A DNA stretch of 64,000 nt from Globodera rostochiensis (GCA_018350325.1 JAEVLN010000002.1:5439456-5503455); one strand, 5' to 3'. Numbered from the stretch's first letter, positions 33,360 through 45,670 are shown. Numbers and translations: made by a program. Notes: generated by a model from the letters alone, not told the origin.

Positions 33360-34905
33360 AATCCAATTTCTAAGAAAAATAATTAGAATATGGATTAATC
33401 GAATTATAAAAACGAGTCCTTTTCAAAATAGTCAAATTTTATTTAACCAAGTAAAAATATGTTGGGTGCTGTCAAAAAACCAAAAGGAACTAAACCATTC
33501 AAATGAACTTATGCAATATTAAATAAGGTTTAAAAAGTACAAATATCTTTAAAAAGCAAAAAAATAAAATAAATAATCAATAATTAAAACCACGGAGGAT
33601 TTATTCATATGGAATTTCTTAAATAATATTAAGCAAAAAAATAAATAACAAAATTAGAATCGCTAATTCTCAACAAAAAAACTAATTGATTATTTGAAGT
33701 TGATCTTCAACAAGTGGGTCAAGCGATGAAACGATAATTTCAGCTCGCATTCTTTGTGCTGGTCACAACATCTAATGAAAAACTTACCAAATATAATTTT
33801 TAAAAAAACTTTTTCATATTTTTAGACGTCTGTAATGCAATATATGTTTTTTGTATACAAATCTATAAAAAGGCGTTTTAAGTTATTAAATTTAATCCTT
33901 TTAAACTTAAAAAGCCAGATATTGCATATTAAACTAATAAGAAAAAAAAGTTACCCAAATTCGATTGTGGGGAATCCCTTTTGGAGAAGATTGTTTTTGG
34001 ATTGATTAGTAGGGCAAAAACAAAACATACTCATTTTAACTATAAAATATCTATGTATTTCTTCTGGCCAAAATTTTAAATTTTTAAACTTACTTACTTC
34101 CAAAAAGAATAAAAAAACAAATCGTTATTTAGATTTAGCAATATTTTTAATGATATAAAATATGCGAAAAAATGGTTAATGTTATAAAATGAGTTAGTTT
34201 GAAATGAGAGATAAAGGAGCTATAATAACACCTTTGTGACACAATAGCGCACGAAGCTGCCCATCTATACAGCCTGACGTAGTGACGTAGATCATGATCA
34301 ATGCGCAAATTCGCGAAAGGTTTTATCTAAATTTTTAAATGTTTTAAAAGAATTGGGCAGTTTGTCAATGGTAGTTTTGTTTTAAACCAAAAGATAAACT
34401 AGTAATAAAAAATTGTTACTTTAAAAATACTAATTAATTTTAATCTAACGATACGTTATAATACATATACAATGGAAATATCATGTTAAATAAATTTATC
34501 AATGATGTTGAAAACACGAACTTCTATATTTATGAAATTAAAAATAATTAATGTTATGTGTTAGTGAAATACAATATAGGGGCATTCAATGTCGCAGCCC
34601 TTACGCTCATTTAATTGGTAAAATTGTAGGATGAGTCAACACCAAAAAATTTAATAAAACCTTCAATAAATTTCGAGACAAATTATTGAAACTTATACAT
34701 GTTAGATTTAAAACCCAAACAAATTAGAGCATTAATAAAAATTCAAAAAGATTTATAAGAAATTGTTTTTTTTGTTTGCTTAATACTTATTTGAAATTCT
34801 GAAAACTAATTGTAAAATATATTCAAATTGAGCCAATAACAAAGCAGCAACAACTCGTTTATTCTTTATTATAAATAATAAATAAATATTAAAAATTGGA
34901 AGCGA
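33360..34905. other. A-rich spacer
   Basis: About 1.5 kb of AT-rich sequence with small GC islands near 33700 and 34240-34310. Frames there are short and I cannot choose among them. Confidence 0.45.
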
Positions 34906-34910
34906 ATGCG

Positions 34911-35029
34911 TGATCTCACAGATTTGCCACTGGCATCTCCAATCTCGCAGATTTGCCACTGATCTCCATCGCGCAGATTTGCCACTGATCTCCATCTCGC
35001 AGATTTGCCACTGGCAACTCCATCCCATC
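34911..35029. repeat. minisatellite, four units of 25-30 bp
   Basis: CAGATTTGCCACT occurs four times, each followed by GATCTCC or GGCATCTCC and preceded by ATCTCG or ATCGCG. Unit length varies between 25 and 30 bp. Open frames on both strands are by-products of the repeat. Confidence 0.9.
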
Positions 35030-35457
35030 GCGACGAGCAATATTTAGGCGCGCAAGTCCAACTCGGCGGTAATATTTATAAAAACAAAGCACAATTGACT
35101 TCAATAACTAAAAAATAAATCTTTAAATAAACAACGAGATATAATTGCTGACAATTAAGAAATTTGTAAAAAATATGGAGGTGATTAGTTTTGTATTCTT
35201 AAATACTACAAAGTATTGTGTTCAAAACAAAAACCACTAATAAATTACAAACCAATATAAAAGAGGCATAATAGTGATTGAACATTTTTAGTACTAAGAA
35301 GAAAACACTTTAAAAACCTTGCATATGTAAAAATTAAAAAAAAATTTAAATGGGAAAAAAATAAAATTTACTTATGTGTTTTAATTTTTAATTTGCATGG
35401 ATTTTTTGCTTACATAAAACAGATTAAAAGTTAACAAGACTAAAAATAAATTCAATA

Positions 35458-35616
35458 ATGTCTGATGAGGAAGATGCAGTTGATAATTCTGGTGAACACA
35501 ATCACTGTCTTCGTGAAGAAAACGCACCTCTCAAGATTACGCATCCAAGGCTTCAGCATTTTGGTGTCCTTGATATAAAAATGCTAAATCTCCTAAAATA
35601 TCTAGCAAGTATATAA
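35458..35616 (+). CDS. 52-aa hypothetical protein or first exon
   Basis: The frame starts MSDEEDAVDNSGEHNHCLRE, then ENAPLKITHPRLQHFGVLD, and ends LLKYLASI with TAA. The acidic start with Met-Ser-Asp-Glu is typical of true N-termini. A GTATATAAAG donor overlaps the last codons, so it may be exon 1 of a longer gene. No localisation signal. Confidence 0.5.
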   Translation: MSDEEDAVDNSGEHNHCLREENAPLKITHPRLQHFGVLDIKMLNLLKYLASI

Positions 35617-36505
35617 AGAGATTTCTTCTTTAATAATTGAATTAAATTACTACAAATTAATATTAAGAATAGATGAAAAATAATTTAAAAAAGTTAAAGG
35701 ACCCAACTGCCGTTTAATGGGATTTGGTTTTGTATAATTCACCAAAAAAATGCTTTAAATAGAAATAATATTTTGATTATTATCCATTGTTGATAAGAAT
35801 AAAAGGATTAAACGAATCATATAAAACAGTTAAATTAAAATAATTGCTGATAATTAAGATAAGACTTAAAGGGCATATAAATTAAAATTTAGAAATGCAA
35901 AATAAAAAATATGAAGAAATATTACTGCACATTGCAAAAAATCAAATAAATGCACAAAAGCAAAAATAATAAATTACAAAATATTTAAATATTTTACACT
36001 AAATAAATGCCGAATAAAAAAATTACAAATTAATGCGCTCTTCACACTCAATACTGCGCTAAAAATTTATCCCTTTATTTTTTTAAAAACTTATTAAAAA
36101 ATAATAGCCAATATAAATGCAAAATATCTCAATTCGTTAACAATAAGATACTTATAAATATAGAGCGTTTCTTGTATTTTTAACTTGATAATTTATTGTT
36201 AAATTTATATTATTAGCAGAATATTTTGAAGATTACGCAAACTATGATATGTAGAAGAAAAAGGTATACCCACCAATTTTAAACAAAGATATAATTATAA
36301 ATATTTAATTGTATTTTGCTTGATGTTTAGTGACATTATAGATTGTTTAATTTCATTATTTTCATTACAATAAATAGGTTCGACGTCAAATTATGAAAAA
36401 AATTTTACAAAATTACTTTCTAAAACAAATTTAACTCTAAATATTAAAAATAAATAAAAATCTAAATCCATTTAAATTATAAAAATCTAAAGAAACCAAT
36501 TTTTC

Positions 36506-36640
36506 ATGGACAATAAAGTTTATGAAAATGATTGCAAAAAGGTATGGACCGACGACAGGGGTTTTACAAATGGAAAGGCTGAAAAACGAGGTCCAATGTT
36601 AGTTCACTTAATAATTAATACATCTAAAAACAGAGTTTAA
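36506..36640 (+). CDS. 44-aa hypothetical microprotein
   Basis: The frame starts MDNKVYENDCKKVWTDDRGF, then TNGKAEKRGPMLVHLIIN, and ends SKNRV before TAA. Charged and soluble, with NTS and GPM turns; no signal peptide. The ATG is at the island edge. A second short frame (MVDHTVEDQE) follows at 36681. Confidence 0.45.
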   Translation: MDNKVYENDCKKVWTDDRGFTNGKAEKRGPMLVHLIINTSKNRV

Positions 36641-37295
36641 ATTGTTTCAAAATTAAAAAAAACTTGCCTCCGCCATACAAAATGGTTGATCACACCGTCG
36701 AGGACCAAGAATGAAATTTAGTTATTTTAAATTTTAAGAAGAAAGTTAAGAATTAAAAAAGAAATATTAAAAAATTTTGAAGCTTTAACTTTTGAAAGTT
36801 TCATTCGATGCAATTTAAATCATTATATTTTATCTGGCATTACTTTTGCTGATCTACATCTATAAATCTTAAATTTAAAAAAAATTGTTAACAAACCGCC
36901 AAATTTAAATTCTGCACATACCCGAAATATAGAAATTTTTTTAAAGTGGCTTTGTATTGTAAAATGTTTGATTCTTTCATAAATTTAAGAAATTAAAATA
37001 ATTTTATTTCATGAATAGAAAAAAGTTATCAATAATCACAAAATAAAATTACTACCCGTACATAATTTTATTATAAATTTAAACTTGGCAATTCTGCCCT
37101 TATTAGATTCTCTTCTAGCAGCTATTTACATATGCTTTTGATACTGACACGTCGCACTATAATTTTGAGTAATATGAATAAAAATTAAAAATCTTCAACG
37201 ACTTTCTCAAAATAGATTTAAAAGTAATTTTTTTGTCTTTAATAAATACACGAAAGCATTAAAAAAATACGTAATAATATAAACGTAGAATTTAG

Positions 37296-37550
37296 CAAAC
37301 AGTGAGTAGCAATTTGGTAACCAATAAATGCACCATTTTATCTGGCCGTAATTTACAAACGCAAATTGAAGCTGCAAACAGAACCCCAATTTGGAATGTT
37401 TATTCAAAAGCGCAGTACACGAAGCCGCGCATACATTGGCAATATGGCTTTTGCCAAGAAACGTCGATCATTTACCATTTTAAATCGAATATAAAAGACA
37501 AATGCACAAATTTCGCTTTCAAAATAAAACTAAGGCATCGGAATAACTAA
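37296..37550 (+). CDS. terminal-exon candidate, 84 codons
   Basis: After a GAATTTAG acceptor the frame reads SSNLVTNKCTILSGRNLQTQ, then EAANRTPIWNVYSKAQ and TKPRIHWQYGFCQETS, ending LRHRNN. It has no ATG but carries an NRT sequon and four Cys. The composition suggests a soluble or secreted domain. The minus frame over the same stretch is hydrophobic and less likely. Confidence 0.45.
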   Translation, partial: QTVSSNLVTNKCTILSGRNLQTQIEAANRTPIWNVYSKAQYTKPRIHWQYGFCQETSIIYHFKSNIKDKCTNFAFKIKLRHRNN

Positions 37551-38132
37551 ATAATTTCTAAATTAATTTCTTAAATAAAAATGAATAAGTATCTTTAACC
37601 AAAAACAAAATAAAACTTTACTTTTAAATATTATAGTTATATATTACTAATTTAAACAAAACTTACAAGCGCCTAAAACACATTATTTCATATTTAAAAA
37701 TAATAGGTCAAAGAATCTCAACAAAACAAAAATTTTTATTCAAAAATTACGAGAATTATTTATCTAAATCAACAAAACAATTTACCTTTTGAAGTAATGT
37801 TTCGATCCAAACATTAAATAAAAAACCGGAAAAATATTAAAAAACATAATAACATCAGCTATACTCATTGAATTGAATTTAATTATTTTAAACCAAACAA
37901 ATATTAAAAGACCAGAAAAATGTACCTAATGTTAATAATGTATTAATAGATGCGTCCCAGGAGAATAGTCAAAAAACTATAATACCTAATATTTTGTATA
38001 AACAAAGATTTAAATAAAACTTTATTTATTCAATAATTGGATAATAACAATAATGTTAAAGAAATAAAAATTAATCTTTTAAATGTATAATTAAAATTCT
38101 AAAATAAGAAATAAATTTGTGCGTGCGTGTTT

Positions 38133-38216
38133 ATGGAAAGGGCCGAAAGACGTTTTGCAGATCAAATCGATATAATATATCCAAACCAACATTATAAAAA
38201 TAATGTGATAAATTAA
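38133..38216 (+). CDS. 27-aa hypothetical microprotein
   Basis: The frame is MERAERRFADQIDIIYPNQH then YKNNVIN and TAA. The helix-like charged start and the ATG at the island edge support it. Upstream lies GTGCGTGCGTG. Function unknown. Confidence 0.4.
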   Translation: MERAERRFADQIDIIYPNQHYKNNVIN

Positions 38217-39693
38217 AGTTTAAATATTTATATCCATATTTTATATGTTAAAAAATTAAGATTTAAAAAACTAAAAACACAGTTGAAATAAACGATTGGA
38301 GGATAATTCGCAATTTTTTACAAACTATTTAGTTGGAAATAATTATCATTTAAGCTCGGCCTACATAACAAATTGACTCGCGTTTGTCTTCGTTTGGTAA
38401 TTTCCAGAAAGAAGATAAGAAAAGGGCCATTTTTTTATATGTGTAAAAAACAATAAAAAGAAATACTTATATGGTTTACTTAATTTAGAAATAATCAAGC
38501 CCAGCTTAGGCTTACGCCAACCTGACTTGGGGTTTGTCTAAGGCAAATACGTAAAGAAACCACTTACAAATATTTAGGTCTCGGTAGATGATGGGCGTGA
38601 GACATTTATGAAAAAAAGTGATGAAAGTTTGTAATTATGGTTGTTTAAACTTGTAACTTAATCACATATTTATTTAGTAATTAAATTTACTTTCTTTTTA
38701 TTAACGGGGTTTAGTTTTTGTAATTGTTTTATACATGTTTGAAGTATACAGACTATTAGATAAAGCCTAAAAATAAAATAGTAAAAAATCAAATGAGAAA
38801 AATAGAGAATTCATAAAAAAGATTTCTTTCTTAAAATTTTTAGTTAATTTCTTGCTTCAACCCTTAATATTTATTTCATAATAAAATGCTTTTGTATTTT
38901 CAAGTTTATTGACGTTTTTTAATATATCTGAAAAATTATTAACTTTGCGTTACAGCGCACACTTACTAATTATGTAATTCAACAGTTTTTAAATATTTAT
39001 TTATCTCACAAATAAAATAATTTATGCTTTTTCTAACAATTAGCAAAAGCACATTTTTATAAATTTATAGAGCATCATCATTTACATAAATTTTCAAAAC
39101 CCGACGAATCATTTTACATTAAATAGCGAAATATTATTAAACCTTTGTTTTAAAAATTTCGTTTTGAGAATAGATTCAAAATTGAACTTGAATAAGTTTT
39201 GAATTTGACTTTTTATCAATGACCTAGGTTTAACTAAGTAATGCAGAAATGCAACCACTATTTAATATTAATTTCAATAACTTGTTAGGTATTCACTTTT
39301 GAATACCAATTTGTCTTTGCGAATGACAACTTTCTTTCTAAAAAAATTATTATTTTTTTAAAAATTATTTATAGTTGTTGAATTTCTGTTTTGGCCTTAT
39401 TCTGAATATTTCTTTAAAATTTTTGAACAAACGCCCTCATCCATGCCCGCCTTAATCCTACACATTCATTATACTTTGCTTATGTTTTTATTTATATCTA
39501 TTTGGTGATGGTTTTAATTTTTTCGATTAAAAAGCTATTTTTTAACATTTAAAATTTAATCCGTATACAAGAACTTAATATTTTTTAAATTACAGTATAA
39601 TTTCAACATTTCTTATTTTGTACTATATAATTTTTGATTATTCATTCCTTAATTTATATGAAATTAATGCAATCTCAGACACCAGCATTTACG

Positions 39694-39914
39694 CTAGCGA
39701 GCTCGGTATTTTGCAGACAAAATGGCACCAAAATCATTTGGTTCGATACTCTATTTTGAAAAAAAATGTTAATTCTCAGATATATTTGTTTGATTGATTA
39801 ATTTGTCTTCGATTTTATGCGTCGATTTCTTTGTTTTTTTGTGATTTTTCAAGTTTATTATTTTCTATATACTACTTACTTCCCACCGCAGATGGATCGA
39901 TATAATGGTGCGGG
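39694..39914 (-). CDS. two-exon gene end with canonical 129-nt intron
   Basis: On minus a CTTAG acceptor opens a 35-nt exon (39914-39880) that ends at a perfect GTAAGT donor. A 129-nt A-rich intron follows, then TTCAAAATAG and a 57-nt terminal exon (39750-39694). The joined frame reads RTIISIHLRWESIEPNDFG then AILSAKYRAR and TAG, in phase. The first exon lies upstream and was not found. Best splice evidence in the window. Confidence 0.5.
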
Positions 39915-40261
39915 CTAAGACATATATGAAATAAAAATTAAGTGAATCTTTCGTTAAAAAATCTTAAAGTAATGGTAAATAAAAAAACTTTTAATATCTA
40001 GCAAACAGACAACAATTCATTAAAGAAGGAATAAATAATTTATCTGTTGAAATAGTAATTTACACCCAAAACTAAAGCGACATTTATAAAAAAATAAACA
40101 TTTAAGAAATTACTAAAAATAATATGAACAAAAATATATAAATTCAACAATTAAAAGCAAAAAACATGATTTAAAATAAATTTCAAGTCTGCAGCGTCAC
40201 AAATCCCGCTGAAAAGATCAAGGGGCCTTCGCTTCGACTTCCTTTAATTTATATTAAGTAA

Positions 40262-40390
40262 AACACTTTGAGCTCCCTCCTACTGTTTTTAGGATACAGA
40301 GGACCCGAAGCCCACTACTGCTGGGTACTGAGCCAAGATATCGAATGCACGGAAACAATCGTGCACACGCATGTTGAAGAAATAAAATAA
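40262..40390 (+). CDS. terminal-exon candidate with acceptor at 40292
   Basis: A CTACTGTTTTTAG acceptor is followed by YRGPEAHYCWVLSQDIECTE then TIVHTHVEEIK and TAA. Upstream of the acceptor the same frame is open and hydrophobic (LSSLLLFLG). The exon core has two Cys and a mixed globular composition. Protein family not recognised. Confidence 0.45.
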   Translation, partial: NTLSSLLLFLGYRGPEAHYCWVLSQDIECTETIVHTHVEEIK

Positions 40391-40504
40391 AAACAAATAT
40401 AAAATTAATTAACGTTAAAAATCAATATAATTTTATAATGTTTTGGCGCGTTGTATTAATTTTTATACTAAAATTTAAATTTCATAAATATGAAAACCCG
40501 TTAA

Positions 40505-40678
40505 ATTGATTTCACTAAACTCAACGTCAATTTAGAAAAAAAATCACAAAAAAAAAAATTAATCTCGGATTGTAAAGGCGACAGCGCGAGCTCATTAATG
40601 ACAAAAGAAATCTTCCAGAACCCGAAAAAATTAAGTTACATACAAAACTCCACTTACTTTTATCAAAATAATATTTAA
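40505..40678 (+). CDS. exon-like frame, 57 codons
   Basis: The frame reads KLNVNLEKKSQKKKLISDCK, then GDSASSLMTKEIFQNPKKL, and ends YFYQNNI. There is no ATG near the start. Acceptors at CAATTTAG or GTAAAG would shorten it. The core GDSASSLMTKEIFQNP coincides with the GC-richer island. Confidence 0.4.
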   Translation: MDFTKLNVNLEKKSQKKKLISDCKGDSASSLMTKEIFQNPKKLSYIQNSTYFYQNNI

Positions 40679-40956
40679 TTCAAGCAATAAATTTAGAATA
40701 TTTACAAAAAATATCAATTTTAAATTAAAATAAACAAATAATAACTGAGTTAACGTAAATAAACAAAAGAAAAATTTGTAAAAAATAAAAGTTTAATTTA
40801 TCTAAAAGTAGAGAAAATCATAACATAAATATTTAAAAAAATTTCAGATTATAACCAAACCAGATAAAAAAGCTTAAGAAAACGATTGTTTAAAGGTGTT
40901 GGCGACCGTCCAAAGGATTTATAAAATCAATGTAAAGGCCAAAAGAGTTTCAAACA

Positions 40957-41046
40957 ATGGATTTCGGCACGCGCAAATATGAAGAAAATTTTTTTAGACG
41001 CCGCCGGCAAGCTGGTCCGCAAGATAATAACAACTTAATATTTTGA
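40957..41046 (+). CDS. 29-aa basic microprotein
   Basis: The frame is MDFGTRKYEENFFRRRRQAG then PQDNNNLIF and TGA. A four-Arg cluster at residues 15-18 could bind nucleic acid or act as a sorting signal. It is preceded by a short frame ending KGVGDRPKDL. Function unknown. Confidence 0.42.
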   Translation: MDFGTRKYEENFFRRRRQAGPQDNNNLIF

Positions 41047-41273
41047 GTTTATTTTATAATTAAACAAAAATAAGCAGAATATCCAACTTAATTGTCCCAA
41101 AAAGCAGAAAAGCATTGACAAAATTCGTAATTATTTTTATTATTTAAATCCATATTCCACAAATTTAATAATATCTCTAAAAGCGAAGCAAAATTTTAAA
41201 ATACCGTAACATAAAAATATTAAACCTACTTAGTTTAGAGTCAAAATCATGAACATGAATTTTGAAGCAATAA

Positions 41274-41423
41274 ATTATTATTTTCAAAAACTACAGATTG
41301 ACGACATTTGACATCAAGAAAAAAACGCAGACAGCAGGGACTTCATGTATTCAAAAACTGTTAATTGTATATATGTGCAATAAGAGCGGTTTAAAGTTGT
41401 TAGAGTTGAAAATTCAAATATAA
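41274..41423 (+). CDS. exon-like frame, 49 codons
   Basis: The frame reads NYRLTTFDIKKKTQTAGTSC, then IQKLLIVYMCNKSGLKLLE, ending at TAA. There is no ATG. All three + frames are open over the first 40 nt, so the 5' end is uncertain. Confidence 0.33.
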   Translation: MIIFKNYRLTTFDIKKKTQTAGTSCIQKLLIVYMCNKSGLKLLELKIQI

Positions 41424-41580
41424 CTAACTGTATATTTTTTATTCTCTGGTATGTTTTAAAATTGGATTAAAATAAATGAATGATTTTCATGTATTAAGAA
41501 TTTTTGACAAATTTTATTTAGATGATAAATAATGGTTAATTCATTTTAAATTTAAAATAAAAAATATTAACAACAATTTA

Positions 41581-41649
41581 ATGCACAACGCTTTAGTGAA
41601 AAATCAATTCGTCCGCCTTTCGAGTTTCCACAAATCCCATGTTGTTTGA
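41581..41649 (+). CDS. 22-aa micro-ORF
   Basis: The frame is MHNALVKNQFVRLSSFHKSH then VV and TGA, with the ATG at the island edge. Basic, no clear domain. Confidence 0.33.
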   Translation: MHNALVKNQFVRLSSFHKSHVV

Positions 41650-42047
41650 CATCTGCTGATTATGCAAAAAATGAACAACTCTGTTAGTTAATATGTAAAT
41701 AAGTATCACAATGCAAAAATTAAACTTAAAAAGTCAAAAAAAGGTATACAACCCGCTAAATTTTAATTCAAATAAGAAAAATATGAACAATTAAAATAGT
41801 AAAAATATGCAAAACTGCAAAGTGAAATTATAAATCAGAGCAAATTATAAAAACTCCAAAATGGCCTGTTAATTTGGATAATATTAACGTTGATTGTTTT
41901 TAAATAAATTAATTTTGAGCTTGAAGCTGAATGAACCTGCGCACATTTAAAAATAACAAGATCAAAATGGAAAAAATTAACTAAAAATAATGGGCCCACA
42001 TAGTTCTCAGTGTACAGAAATTTTCATTTAATGCCAAATGTTAATAA

Positions 42048-42155
42048 TATTATTTAAAGAACACCACAATTTATTTAGCTTTGTGTTCACGTCAACTTTG
42101 TATTGTTGAGGCTAAAAACCGCTACAAATTAGTGAGATGTCACGGCCTTACTTAA
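42048..42155 (+). CDS. exon-like frame, 35 codons
   Basis: The frame reads IYLALCSRQLCIVEAKNRYK then LVRCHGLT and TAA. It has three Cys and alternating hydrophobic residues. There is no ATG. Likely an exon; function unknown. Confidence 0.35.
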   Translation, partial: YYLKNTTIYLALCSRQLCIVEAKNRYKLVRCHGLT

Positions 42156-42623
42156 ATAAACAATAACAAAAAAAAGCTGAAGCGTCAGCAGATTAAAAAC
42201 ATAATTATCATCAAAAACAGCAATATGAATAAGACATTAAATTATTTAATAATTTTGAGATAACATATTAGTAGGGCTGGGATCCCAGGGAAAATTGTAC
42301 AAAAAATTTAAAATTAAAATGCCAAAAATACTAAGAAAAGATTTGCGAATAAAATTTAAAGCAATATTTAGCAGATAAATACCAAAAAATCAAACATGAT
42401 CTCTTGCATATTGGGTTTACTTAAAAATAAATAAATAAAATTATTTACTGCAATAGGAAAAATAGAGATTGTTATAGTATTACCTATTAAAATTTCACCT
42501 TATACCTTAATTTAATAACTCATTTAAATATGTACAAAGTGAATGTCAAAAATTTTTTATAATAGAAAAACAGGATTCTAGTTATAAACTGACTTAATAA
42601 AATTTTTGTTAATTGTATCGTAA

Positions 42624-42743
42624 TGTGATATACTTACTAAAAAAACCAGGTGTTGCGGCCATTATCGTAGAGACCGTGTGGCACCTAAAAAAACTCGTTT
42701 TAAATTAAAAATATATAAAATGGTAGTTGAAAGTATTATGTAA
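42624..42743 (+). CDS. exon-like frame, 39 codons, basic
   Basis: The frame reads CDILTKKTRCCGHYRRDRVA then PKKTRFKLKIYKMVVES, ending at TAA. Cys/His and Arg/Lys-rich. The word GTGATATACTTACTAAA at its start occurs again at 43074. Confidence 0.38.
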   Translation, partial: CDILTKKTRCCGHYRRDRVAPKKTRFKLKIYKMVVESIM

Positions 42744-43172
42744 ATTTAAATTGTTTACAAAAATAGAATTTTATCTTTTATTTGTTAATTATTACAAAAT
42801 AATTTAAGTTTTTAATATATATTTAAGAACTACTCAATTTATAAATAAATGAAGGTATTCATGAAAATAGAGAAATGATTTTTTCCTGTTTTTTATTGAA
42901 AACCTAAATCAAGTTTTAAACACAGGCCCTTTTTACTTCATACAATACTTTAATAAAGTGCCAAACAATAAATAAAAAATTTCAAGATCAATGTCACGGT
43001 AAAAGAGGCAAATTTTATTGTTTTAAATTTTATTGCTTTGTTTTAGCGACACTTTAAACTATAAACCAGAACGTGATATACTTACTAAAAATTGAAATAA
43101 TGAATACAAAATTGAAATCATTATGAAAAAATAACTGCTAAATATGCATATAAATAAATAAAACTTTTTCAG

Positions 43173-43510
43173 AAAAGACTCACAGGGCATCATAAGTCGA
43201 CAATAGACCGCTTTGGTCACTATTGTAAGGAAAGCCGCGATCGGGATCGACAAGTTCATATTTGCATTCAAATTCATATCCTTCTCCTTTGACATTCTAT
43301 CACACTCAATTCATTCAGAATCACCGAAAATTTGACACTTCTTTTTCAAAAACTTGTCAAATTTCTCAGCTTTCGGAGTTCGTTTTTGAAAACGAAGCAG
43401 GTTTCACCTTCCAGATTTGGTCCGTGCGTTTTGGCATTCGTATAATAAATAAAAAAATAAGTGTATTTTATTTTCAAGTGCATTTTAATTTTTTAAATTT
43501 TTTTTTCTAA
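43173..43510 (+). CDS. two-exon candidate with 65-nt intron
   Basis: After TTTTTCAG, exon 1 (43173-43253) reads KRLTGHHKSTIDRFGHYCKE then SRDRDRQ. A GTTCATAT...TTCATTCAG intron (43254-43318) joins in phase to exon 2, which reads NHRKFDTSFSKTCQISQLSE then FVFENEAGFTFQIWSVRFG. Exon 1 is strongly charged and exon 2 more globular. The tail after about 43450 is AT-rich and may be intronic. No family recognised. Confidence 0.43.
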
Positions 43511-43514
43511 ACCA

Positions 43515-44225
43515 ACCAACTTTTTCATCTTTTGAAACCCCCCAATAACAAGATGCACCTATACAATTCAGATTTAAAAAAAAATACAAATATCATGAAA
43601 GAATAAAAACAAAGGGTTATGTAAAAAACTTAAAATTATACACTTTATAGTTAATAAATAAATTTATCGAATAATTAGAAAGATAGACAATATTCAAGAA
43701 AAAAAGGATGCCTTTAGAATATTTAAATCATAAAAACTGCTTCATATCATAGCTAAAAATCGTTCTTAAAGATAAAGCGTAAATTAATCAAACACGAGTT
43801 ATTTAAGCGAAACATATAAAACTTACTTTATTTAATAAACCATTTTAAAGTAAATTCAAAAAATTCGGCATATACAACAACCAAACCCGGATTAAATAAC
43901 CCCCAATTTATTATTACTTTCCTAAACTTTTAAGTTTAAAATGTTTAAAATAACAACAGATAATTTTGATTGTTTCAATAATTTATAAAATAAATTCTTA
44001 ATTATTTTATTGGGAACAAATCAAAGAATTTGAAAAATTGCAAATTAAAGCAAAAAATATTCTTTTACTCTTAACAATATCTACGAGGGCATGCTAACTT
44101 AAATATCGAATATAAAGAAATTATAGACTCGTTCAATTACAAAATGTAAACTAAAAGAAAATTAAAATATACCCAACAATTATTGTTAGTTTTCACTAAA
44201 ATATAAAATCGTTAACACGGATTAC
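43515..44225. other. AT-rich spacer
   Basis: About 700 bp with no island, repeat or frame I can support. Confidence 0.5.
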
Positions 44226-44229
44226 TAAT

Positions 44230-44990
44230 TATAAGGAAATTGTGTTTTGAAGCTCCGGGGGAATCCATTGATGTCGGAGATGTGTGCTTCGATTTGTCTG
44301 AAAATTTGCATGGTAGTAAAGTTCCAGGGTTTTTACAATCGAACGGTTTTTTTTTTCCTCTAACTTGCTCGACAAGGGTCGAAAAGTCTAACGCCCCAAA
44401 AAGAAGAGCTCCTTTTTGCCTACCATGTTGCAGTTGGAGGGGCAAAAGTGGTTTAAAGCATGATTTTGATGGGTTGGCTTTGGAGAAAGGGCACAACTAG
44501 ACAAAATTTGGGTTCGAATGATATAACATGTGTCCGGGTAAGTCTAACCGCGTAAGAGTTATTCGAGTGACAAAATGTCGAAAAATCGGACTTTTTTTTG
44601 GCTGTTTTGGGAGAAATTCAAAAAAACGATGGGGTTTGCTCGGATCGCTTCGGGGTTGGTTAATTATAAGTTGGGGTGGTATTAAGCTACAAAAAATGTT
44701 TCTTGACTTGGTCTGTAAAAGTTCGGCATGGGGTCGAACTGGGTTGTCAAAGTTGGGAAAAATTATTTTTTTTAACGCCAAGTTTTATGGTGAAAATTTT
44801 TTGGAAGAGTAACGGGCTGATTTTGTGGTAGGGCATGCCCCAATGTCTGAGCTTCAAAATGATATATGATTTGCCCGTCTTGGTTCGGGTTGAGAGGCGA
44901 CAAGGGGGGTCTAACAAATTATGCCTATATTTGGGTGGGGTCAAAAAATGAAAAGTTCGAATTTGGCCTTAGGAAGTGATTGTAGACATT
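44230..44990. repeat. compositionally distinct G/T-rich segment
   Basis: This stretch is richer in G than its surroundings and has long frames on both strands at once (44240-44500 and 44528-44812 on +, 44212-44496 and 44497-44781 on -). Simultaneous openness with no start preference suggests a repeat or inserted element rather than genes. I found no terminal repeats or target duplication. Confidence 0.4.
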
Positions 44991-45670
44991 TTTAGATTCA
45001 TCTCGATGAGCTGAGTCGAATAAAAAAAAAGTTTAACCGTTTCTGATCAAAACTGATCAAGTTACGGTATGATCAATTTTGATCAAAAATTTAAAAAATT
45101 AAATTTTGAAATTTTAAATTTTTTAAAATAAATTTTATATAATTAAATTCAGCTTTAAAAACTGAATTAAACAAAAAAAAGTTTGTTTAGTTCTGATCAG
45201 AATTGATCGAGATATGAGTAGATCAAGGAGAAAGAGAAATAGTGTGGAAATGTGAGAGAAAAAGGTAGAGATACGAGCGTAAGGAGAGAGAGAGAAGGTT
45301 ACTGATGGTGCAACCCCCCAGTAGTGTACCCCATAGAACATTTGTGTTCAAGAAATATTAAGTCAAGAGAAAATTAATTGAATTTTTACTAAATAAAATA
45401 AAAAAAAAATTAAATAAATCGTAAAGGGCTTGCCCACCCCTTGAAAGGGCTTGCTCAGCCACATAAAAAGGCTTTCCCGCCCCAGAAAAGGCTTGCCCGC
45501 CCCAGAAAGGGCTTGCCCGCCCCAGAAAGGGCTTGCCCGCCCAAGAACTGGCTTAAAAAAATCAAATTAAATAAAATAAAAAAATTTTTTTTTTTTTGAA
45601 AAACCCTAGGAACAGCTATCTTAACACTTCAATACCAATTCCGGTTCCACCGTCCACAGGCGTCTAGTTT
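44990..45670. repeat. dispersed repeat, copy 1 (GATCAAAACTGATCA and AGTAGTG words)
   Basis: It contains TTTGTTTAGTTCTGATCA, a purine tract AGAGAAATAGTG, AACCCCCCAGTAGTG and the end block AAACCCTAGGAACAGCT...AGGCGTCTAGTT. The same blocks appear in order at 58250-58635. Copy 1 also carries a minisatellite. No target duplication was resolved. Confidence 0.75.
45423..45554. repeat. minisatellite AAAGGGCTTGCCCGCCCCAG
   Basis: About six units of 20-21 bp, the last three nearly identical and the first ones diverged (CCACCCCTTG, CTCAGCCAC). It interrupts copy 1 of the dispersed repeat and is absent from copy 2. Confidence 0.9.
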
